DNA of 5,537 nt from Pseudomonadota bacterium (lineage in GTDB: Bacteria; Pseudomonadota; Gammaproteobacteria; Burkholderiales; Burkholderiaceae_B): the NCBI GenBank assembly GCA_021793875.1, contig JAJYRX010000103.1, forward strand, positions 1-5,537, read 5' to 3'. The translations under genes and the position numbers were made by a program. The notes beneath the pieces are model-generated. The model saw only the letters and a list, made by a program, of their open reading frames with translations, searched no databases and was not told the DNA's origin. Positions 1 through 3,592 of this stretch are shown here, in pieces (within the stretch, counting starts at the first letter, position 1; every line of letters begins with the position of its first letter).

Positions 1-9
1 CTGATTTTT

Positions 10-15
10 CATAAT
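10..15 (+). promoter_or_regulatory. possible -10 element upstream of the DUF1841 gene
   Basis: The hexamer CATAAT matches the sigma70 -10 consensus at five of six positions and would place a transcription start near base 22, about 40 bases before the start codon at 64. The matching -35 would lie outside the window, so this cannot be confirmed. The rest of bases 1-63 is AT-rich non-coding sequence without a clear Shine-Dalgarno motif. Confidence 0.2.
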
Positions 16-63
16 GACACAGCTCCTCACCTCTCAGTATATCAAATTTTCTAAGCAAAATCA

Positions 64-471
64 ATGATTTTGAGCATAACACAGAGGGATCAAAAAAGTG
101 TCAAAAATAAGGTTCTTACTCCATTAGAGACCATGGCTGCTGACATTATAGAAATGCACCCCGAATACCACGAGGTACTGCTTGACCCAGATAGCAAACA
201 AGCTGACTATACGGTAGAGCAAGGGCAAACCAATCCGTTTTTACATTTATCTATGCATCTGGCCATTAATGAGCAGGTGTCCATTGATCACCCTCCTGGC
301 ATAAAGCAAGCCTTTGAACAGATAAGCAAACGCATAGGCGAGCACGAAGCGGTGCACGTAATTATGGAAGCACTAGGGGAAGTTATATGGGAGGCGCAAA
401 GACTTAATAAGCCACTAGACAACCAGCGCTACCTTGAGCTAATACTTAGGCATACCACAAAAAGCCGCTAG
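64..471 (+). CDS. DUF1841 family protein, function unknown
   Basis: This 135-residue protein is predicted cytoplasmic, with no signal peptide or membrane segment. I recognise it from the DUF1841 pattern: PLE at residues 20-22, an HPEYH segment at 32-36, GQTNPFLH at 54-61 followed by MHLAI (64-68) and EQ, an acidic/proline stretch ending PPGI, and a helical MEALGEVIWEAQR segment at 101-113. The family has no known function. Conserved-looking H61-xxx-H65 and H98-xxx-E102-xxx-E106 spacing could form a metal site in a helical bundle, but that is inference. ATG at 64 is the only usable ATG start after the in-frame stop at 52; its ribosome binding site is weak. From memory, relatives have roughly ten more residues between the RD pair (8-9) and PLE, including a conserved tryptophan that is missing here. 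The N-terminus may therefore be divergent. The gene converges on the cytochrome genes with a 10-bp gap. Confidence 0.85.
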   Translation: MILSITQRDQKSVKNKVLTPLETMAADIIEMHPEYHEVLLDPDSKQADYTVEQGQTNPFLHLSMHLAINEQVSIDHPPGIKQAFEQISKRIGEHEAVHVIMEALGEVIWEAQRLNKPLDNQRYLELILRHTTKSR

Positions 472-487
472 GTTTTATTAACTAGCG
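459..487 (-). terminator. likely intrinsic terminator of the cytochrome operon, spanning both convergent stop codons
   Basis: Bases 466-471 (CGCTAG) and 482-487 (CTAGCG) are perfect inverted repeats. TT at 473-474 also pairs with AA at 480-481, leaving G472 bulged and a 5-base loop. Read on the minus strand, the stem is followed after two bases by five Ts (complement of 459-463), as in a rho-independent terminator for the cytochrome transcript. There is no T tract on the plus-strand side, so it fits the minus strand better. The stem is short, which limits confidence. Confidence 0.45.
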
Positions 488-844
488 ACGCACCCCAAGA
501 GGCGATTCTAAAGTGGCCAGCCATGCTGATATGTTTTTTATTTCTTCAGCACTTAACTGTGCTGCCATAGCTCCCATAATTGCATTGTTGCGCACGTTGG
601 AAGAAGCTGGAGCACCTGCTTGCCCACGCCTGTAAGCCATTAAGGCCTGCTCAAGATAGTCGCGATGCTGACCTGCAAGTATTGGGTAGTCGGGTTGTGT
701 AGATGTTTTAGCGTCATCACCATGACAGCTTGCACAAGCATGTTTTTGAAAAGCTTGCTTACCTGCCTCTATTGCATCGGCTTGGGCAAGCTGCACACCA
801 GATAACAAAAGCATGCCCGATAAAACTGCTGTTATGTATTTCAT
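482..844 (-). CDS. periplasmic single-haem class I cytochrome c (second of a tandem pair)
   Basis: This 120-residue precursor should be exported by Sec and receive one covalent haem in the periplasm, serving as a small electron carrier. An N-terminal signal peptide has a hydrophobic core at about residues 4-17 and a likely cleavage after AQA at 20-22. The haem site is C37-A-S-C40-H41, directly after a short helix. M90, in an NAIMGAM segment, is the probable distal axial ligand: it lies seven residues before the L-S pair, exactly as M93 does in the upstream paralogue. The PILAGQ segment (54-59) and the C-terminal helix SAEEIKNISAWLATL are typical of the c4/c553 type. The start is supported by CAGGGG at 851-856, six bases upstream; this ribosome binding site fills the 12-bp gap to the upstream cytochrome gene, so the two are almost certainly co-transcribed. 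The electron partners are unknown. Confidence 0.93.
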   Translation of the reverse strand: MKYITAVLSGMLLLSGVQLAQADAIEAGKQAFQKHACASCHGDDAKTSTQPDYPILAGQHRDYLEQALMAYRRGQAGAPASSNVRNNAIMGAMAAQLSAEEIKNISAWLATLESPLGVRR

Positions 845-856
845 TATGCGCCCCTG

Positions 857-1207
857 TTATTTATTGCTTGAGTAATATGCGGCTAGATCGGCCATGTCTT
901 GTTCAGAAAGGCTTTCAGCTATTGCCCGCATTGTAGGGAACGTTCGGGCACCGCTAGCATACTCTTTAAGTGAGCTAACTATATACTCGGCATTTTGACC
1001 AGCAATTTTAGGTACGTGATACACCGCAGGGAAGTTTGCCTTATAGCCTTTTATACTATGGCAACCCATGCACATTGAAATTTTTGATTTTGCGGCTTCC
1101 GCATCGCCAATGATTTCATCTTCGGCATGTGCTGCGAAACTAGCCGCAACTGACAGGGAAATACTTAATACAGTTAAACTGCATATTTTATGTATTGGCA
1201 ACGTCAT
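857..1207 (-). CDS. periplasmic single-haem class I cytochrome c (first of a tandem pair)
   Basis: This 116-residue precursor has a signal peptide (basic start, hydrophobic stretch at about 8-26) with likely cleavage after AHA at 26-28. The haem-binding motif is C46-M-G-C49-H50. The PKIAGQ segment at 66-71 and FPTM at 90-93 supply the usual c553/c4-like features, with M93 as probable distal ligand. The C-terminus is the characteristic helix LSEQDMADLAAYYS. It probably carries electrons in the periplasm alongside the protein encoded just downstream; each resembles one half of a two-haem cytochrome c4. The insertion between the haem motif and PKIAGQ (51-65) is longer and more polar than in its partner, so the two are diverged paralogues, not a recent duplication. 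ATG at 1207 has only a weak GAG-type ribosome binding site. The gene reads away from the MoxR gene across a 167-bp divergent region. Confidence 0.93.
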   Translation of the reverse strand: MTLPIHKICSLTVLSISLSVAASFAAHAEDEIIGDAEAAKSKISMCMGCHSIKGYKANFPAVYHVPKIAGQNAEYIVSSLKEYASGARTFPTMRAIAESLSEQDMADLAAYYSSNK

Positions 1208-1255
1208 AGTGGCTCTTTTTAATATGGCGTTAAAAGGATGAACGCTACATTTGAT

Positions 1256-1294
1256 TAGCGCCTGAATAATTTAAGCATGAAGTGTTGTAGCGCC
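1256..1294. repeat. TAGCGCC direct repeat with inverted partner words
   Basis: TAGCGCC occurs at 1256-1262 and again at 1288-1294, 32 bp apart start to start, about three helical turns, so both copies would face the same side of the DNA. CGCTA at 1243-1247 forms an inverted repeat with TAGCG at 1256-1260 across an 8-base loop. ATGGCG at 1224-1229 is the inverse of CGCCAT at 1291-1296, which overlaps the second TAGCGCC. They could be binding sites for a regulator of the divergent promoters. The words are short enough that chance is possible. Confidence 0.3.
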
Positions 1295-1295
1295 A

Positions 1296-1323
1296 TTGTC
1301 TCCACAGCAGATTGTACGATAAT
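1296..1323 (+). promoter_or_regulatory. candidate sigma70 promoter for the MoxR-VWA genes
   Basis: A -35-like TTGTCT (1296-1301; four of six consensus bases) is followed by a 16-base spacer and a -10-like GATAAT (1318-1323; five of six). Transcription would start near 1330, giving a leader of about 45 bases before the ATG at 1375. The assignment rests on consensus matching alone. Confidence 0.4.
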
Positions 1324-1332
1324 TGTAATTAT
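1319..1332. promoter_or_regulatory. AT-rich palindrome overlapping the candidate -10, possible operator
   Basis: ATAATT-GT-AATTAT is a perfect 6-2-6 inverted repeat covering five of the six bases of the proposed -10 element and the likely start site. A protein bound here would block the rightward promoter. I cannot name the regulator, and AT-rich palindromes also arise by chance. Confidence 0.3.
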
Positions 1333-1361
1333 TAAAACATAGTGTTTACACCACAATTAAC

Positions 1362-1369
1362 AGGAAAGG
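1362..1369 (+). promoter_or_regulatory. ribosome binding site that sets the MoxR start
   Basis: AGGAAAGG lies five bases before ATG at 1375. This favours that ATG over the in-frame GTG at 1342, which would add eleven residues upstream of the usual family start and has no comparable motif before it. Confidence 0.8.
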
Positions 1370-1374
1370 TAATA

Positions 1375-2241
1375 ATGAGTCTTACATCCCCCGGCAAGAA
1401 CCGTTTTACAGGAACTGATAACTACGTAGCAACAGACGATCTCAAAATGGCTGTTAATGCAGCCATAGCACTAGAGCGTCCACTTTTGGTGAAAGGCGAG
1501 CCAGGCACTGGTAAAACACTACTGGCACAAGAAGTGGCAGCTAGCCTTGGGCGTGAACTACTTTCCTGGCACATAAAATCAACTACTAAGGCTCATCAAG
1601 GTCTTTATGAGTACGATGCGGTGTCACGTCTGCGCGACTCCCAACTTGGCGACGAAAAAGTACGTGATATTCGTAACTATATTGTTAAGGGACAGCTCTG
1701 GCATGCATTCGAATCCGATAAACCAACCGTTGTTCTTATAGATGAAATTGACAAGGCCGATATAGAGTTTCCCAACGATCTCCTGCAAGAACTAGATCGA
1801 ATGGAATTCTACGTATACGAAACCCGTGAGACCATAAAAGCAAAACATAGACCTCTGATAATTATTACGTCTAACAACGAAAAAGACTTGCCCGACGCAT
1901 TTTTAAGACGCTGCTTTTTCCATTACATTAACTTTCCTAATGAAAAAACCATGCGAGAAATTGTAGACGTCCACTTTCCCAAAATAAAAGAAGACGTTCT
2001 TGGCTCTGCCCTGACAACCTTCTTTGCCTTACGAGATGCACCTGGTCTCAAGAAAAAGCCTTCAACCTCCGAGTTTCTGGACTGGCTGCACCTGTTATTA
2101 AATGAGGGTGTAAAGGCCGATGATATAAGCCGTATTGACGATGGTCTTCCGCCATTAGCGGGGGCTTTACTAAAAAACGAACAAGACATATCACTATTGC
2201 AACGCCTAGCAGACATGGCCAGATCAGGAAGACGTATATAG
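1375..2241 (+). CDS. MoxR-family AAA+ ATPase (CoxD-like)
   Basis: This 288-residue cytoplasmic ATPase uses ATP hydrolysis to remodel or activate a partner complex, normally together with a VWA-domain protein such as the one encoded next. The AAA+ core is complete: Walker A GEPGTGKT at 41-48, Walker B VVLIDE at 119-124 followed by IDKAD, sensor 1 ITSNNE at 164-169, and an arginine-finger segment FLRRC at 176-180 (R178/R179). The C-terminal helical lid carries the KPSTSEF...W motif at 228-237, typical of MoxR proteins. The length is normal for the short MoxR type without extra domains. In CO dehydrogenase clusters the related CoxD works with CoxE in building the metal centre; the client here is unknown. 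The gene is first in the rightward group, with the VWA gene 95 bp downstream. The start was chosen from the AGGAAAGG ribosome binding site. It has no signal peptide or membrane segment. Confidence 0.95.
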   Translation: MSLTSPGKNRFTGTDNYVATDDLKMAVNAAIALERPLLVKGEPGTGKTLLAQEVAASLGRELLSWHIKSTTKAHQGLYEYDAVSRLRDSQLGDEKVRDIRNYIVKGQLWHAFESDKPTVVLIDEIDKADIEFPNDLLQELDRMEFYVYETRETIKAKHRPLIIITSNNEKDLPDAFLRRCFFHYINFPNEKTMREIVDVHFPKIKEDVLGSALTTFFALRDAPGLKKKPSTSEFLDWLHLLLNEGVKADDISRIDDGLPPLAGALLKNEQDISLLQRLADMARSGRRI

Positions 2242-2336
2242 TTAAAGTATGCCATTGCAATTACTATTCAGCCCCCCAGTAGCACTAACAACGATTTCTG
2301 GGTATGGTGTAAGACTAGCTACAATTTAAAATCAGC
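2242..2336 (+). promoter_or_regulatory. MoxR-VWA gap with a possible internal -10
   Basis: This 95-bp gap is wide for a MoxR-VWA pair. It holds a weak inverted repeat, CCCAG (2275-2279) with CTGGG (2298-2302), without a T tract, so it is not a convincing terminator. TACAAT at 2320-2325 matches five of six -10 bases, but no good -35 stands at the right distance. If used, it would start a transcript only about five bases before the VWA ATG. Confidence 0.2.
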
Positions 2337-3509
2337 ATGCTCATTAATTTCTTCTATCACCTAAGGTCTCATAAGCTGCCAGTCTCCGTGCAAGAATACC
2401 TTACCTTGCTGGAACTGCTGCGTAGTAGCGCAACCCCTATTAACTTAGATGGCTTTTACCATGTAGCAAGAATGACTCTGGTGAAAGATGAAACACTATA
2501 CGATCGCTACGATAAGGCTTTTGGAGCCTACTATGAACAAATCGAAGCCGCTTTGCCATCAGAAAAAGAAATACCTATGGAGTGGCTTATTAAAGAGTTT
2601 CAAAAAAAGCTAAGCCCAGAAGAAAAGGCAGCGCTTGAAAAGCACGGCTGGGAGAAGCTTATGGAACTCTTCAAAAAACGTCTTGAGGAACAAAAAGGAC
2701 GTCATGCAGGAGGTAACAAGTGGATAGGCACCGGCGGCTCATCACCATTTGGTCACGGCGGGTACCATCCAGAAGGTATAAGAGTAGGAGGGCCATCAGC
2801 GGGTAACCGCACCGCCGTTAAAGTGTGGGATAAGCGTGAGTACCGTGACTACGATGACCAGCAGGAATTAGGTACGCGCAACTTCAAAATGGCATTAAGA
2901 AGGTTACGGCGATTTGCTCGAGAAGGTGCCAACCTCGAGCTTGACCTCGATGACACCATACGCAGCACAGCACAAAATGCTGGATACCTTGACCTTAAAA
3001 TGGTGCCAGAACGACATAACGCTGTGAAAGTGCTTATGCTACTTGACGTTGGTGGCAGTATGGATGATCACATAGTACGTGTAGAAGAACTGTTTTCAGC
3101 AGCCAGAAGCGAATTTCGTAACCTAGAGGTGTATTACTTCCACAACTGTCCTTACGAGTACCTGTGGCGCAATAATAAGCGACGCTACGATGAAAGCTTT
3201 GACACCTGGGATATTATCCGTAAATATAACGACGATTGGCGCCTTATTATTGTTGGCGACGCAACCATGAGCCCATATGAGATTTTGCACATAGGAGGCT
3301 CGGTTGAGCATTACAACGAAGAAACCGGTGCGGTATGGCTTAAAAGGCTGCTTGATGCCTGGCCTAATGCTGTTTGGCTTAACCCGGAACCAAAAGCTTA
3401 CTGGACCTACCGACAATCAATTGCAATTATTCAGAATATTATGGAACAGCGCATGTTTGGAATCACAGTTAGCGATATGGAACAAGCCATGCAATTGCTG
3501 TCTAAATAG
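2337..3509 (+). CDS. CoxE-like von Willebrand factor A domain protein, MoxR partner
   Basis: This 390-residue cytoplasmic protein is the probable partner of the upstream MoxR ATPase, acting as adaptor or co-chaperone. The N-terminal half is mainly helical and charged (about 1-120), followed by a glycine-rich stretch at 121-157 (13 Gly in 37 residues, containing GTGGSSPFGHGG). A basic segment KMALRRLRRFAREG precedes the VWA domain at about 225-375. The metal-ion-dependent adhesion site reads D237-V-G-G-S241-M, with glycine where the DxSxS consensus has its first serine. The distal threonine is present in G-D308-A-T310-M. The domain continues through a SVEHYNEETGAVW segment and an NPEP segment seen in CoxE-like relatives. 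ATG at 2337 is the only ATG after the in-frame stop at 2316, and MLINFF fits the family's usual start, although no Shine-Dalgarno motif precedes it (TTTAAAATCAGC). There is no signal peptide. Translation may depend on the AT-rich leader, coupling or an internal promoter. Confidence 0.93.
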   Translation: MLINFFYHLRSHKLPVSVQEYLTLLELLRSSATPINLDGFYHVARMTLVKDETLYDRYDKAFGAYYEQIEAALPSEKEIPMEWLIKEFQKKLSPEEKAALEKHGWEKLMELFKKRLEEQKGRHAGGNKWIGTGGSSPFGHGGYHPEGIRVGGPSAGNRTAVKVWDKREYRDYDDQQELGTRNFKMALRRLRRFAREGANLELDLDDTIRSTAQNAGYLDLKMVPERHNAVKVLMLLDVGGSMDDHIVRVEELFSAARSEFRNLEVYYFHNCPYEYLWRNNKRRYDESFDTWDIIRKYNDDWRLIIVGDATMSPYEILHIGGSVEHYNEETGAVWLKRLLDAWPNAVWLNPEPKAYWTYRQSIAIIQNIMEQRMFGITVSDMEQAMQLLSK

Positions 3510-3525
3510 CTTCAATGTTTCTAAC

Positions 3526-3533
3526 TTACGTAA
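3526..3533. repeat. 8-bp palindrome in the VWA-M16 gap
   Basis: TTACGTAA is a perfect palindrome in the 83-bp gap (3510-3592) between the VWA and peptidase genes. It could be a small operator half-way between the genes or chance. I see no intrinsic terminator in this gap, so read-through from the VWA gene into the peptidase gene is possible. Confidence 0.15.
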
Positions 3534-3592
3534 AGCACATCATGATTACATCAGCAACAAAAGAGCTTATCTGTAGCAATAAAACTCACAAG

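Larger units (their letters stand above)
1208..1374. promoter_or_regulatory. divergent intergenic control region between cytochrome and MoxR genes
   Basis: This 167-bp region must hold the promoters of both the leftward cytochrome genes and the rightward MoxR gene. It contains a good rightward promoter candidate, a palindrome over that promoter and a cluster of repeated short words, each listed separately. For the leftward genes I found only a weak candidate: on the minus strand TTCATG (1276-1281), a 16-base spacer and GCTAAT (1254-1259). The shared space suggests the two transcripts could be co-regulated. Confidence 0.6.

Noticed and set aside
14..67. 17-codon open frame starting at ATG 14
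   Set aside because: It is very short, stops over the DUF1841 start and has no ribosome binding site or recognisable sequence; I also tested it as a missing DUF1841 N-terminus and it does not fit.
730..936. 68-codon plus-strand open frame across the two cytochrome genes
   Set aside because: It lies antisense to two convincing cytochromes including a CxxCH region and its product resembles nothing I know; it is a shadow.
1251..1264. FNR-like half site TTGAT upstream of the cytochrome genes
   Set aside because: The second half (ATCAA after four bases) is absent; the following bases are GCCTG, so it is not a credible FNR box.
1923..2260. Two overlapping minus-strand open frames (110 and 70 codons) at the 3' end of the MoxR gene
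   Set aside because: They are antisense to the conserved MoxR lid domain, overlap each other and show no family features.
2253..3435. Similar ATTGCAATTA...TTCAG words at about 2253 and 3419
   Set aside because: The match is short, and the second copy is explained by codons for SIAIIQN in the VWA protein; it is probably chance.
3123..3576. Minus-strand frame 3123-3416 and plus-strand frame 3304-3576 over the VWA domain
   Set aside because: Both overlap conserved VWA coding sequence in other frames, and neither has a ribosome binding site or recognisable product.
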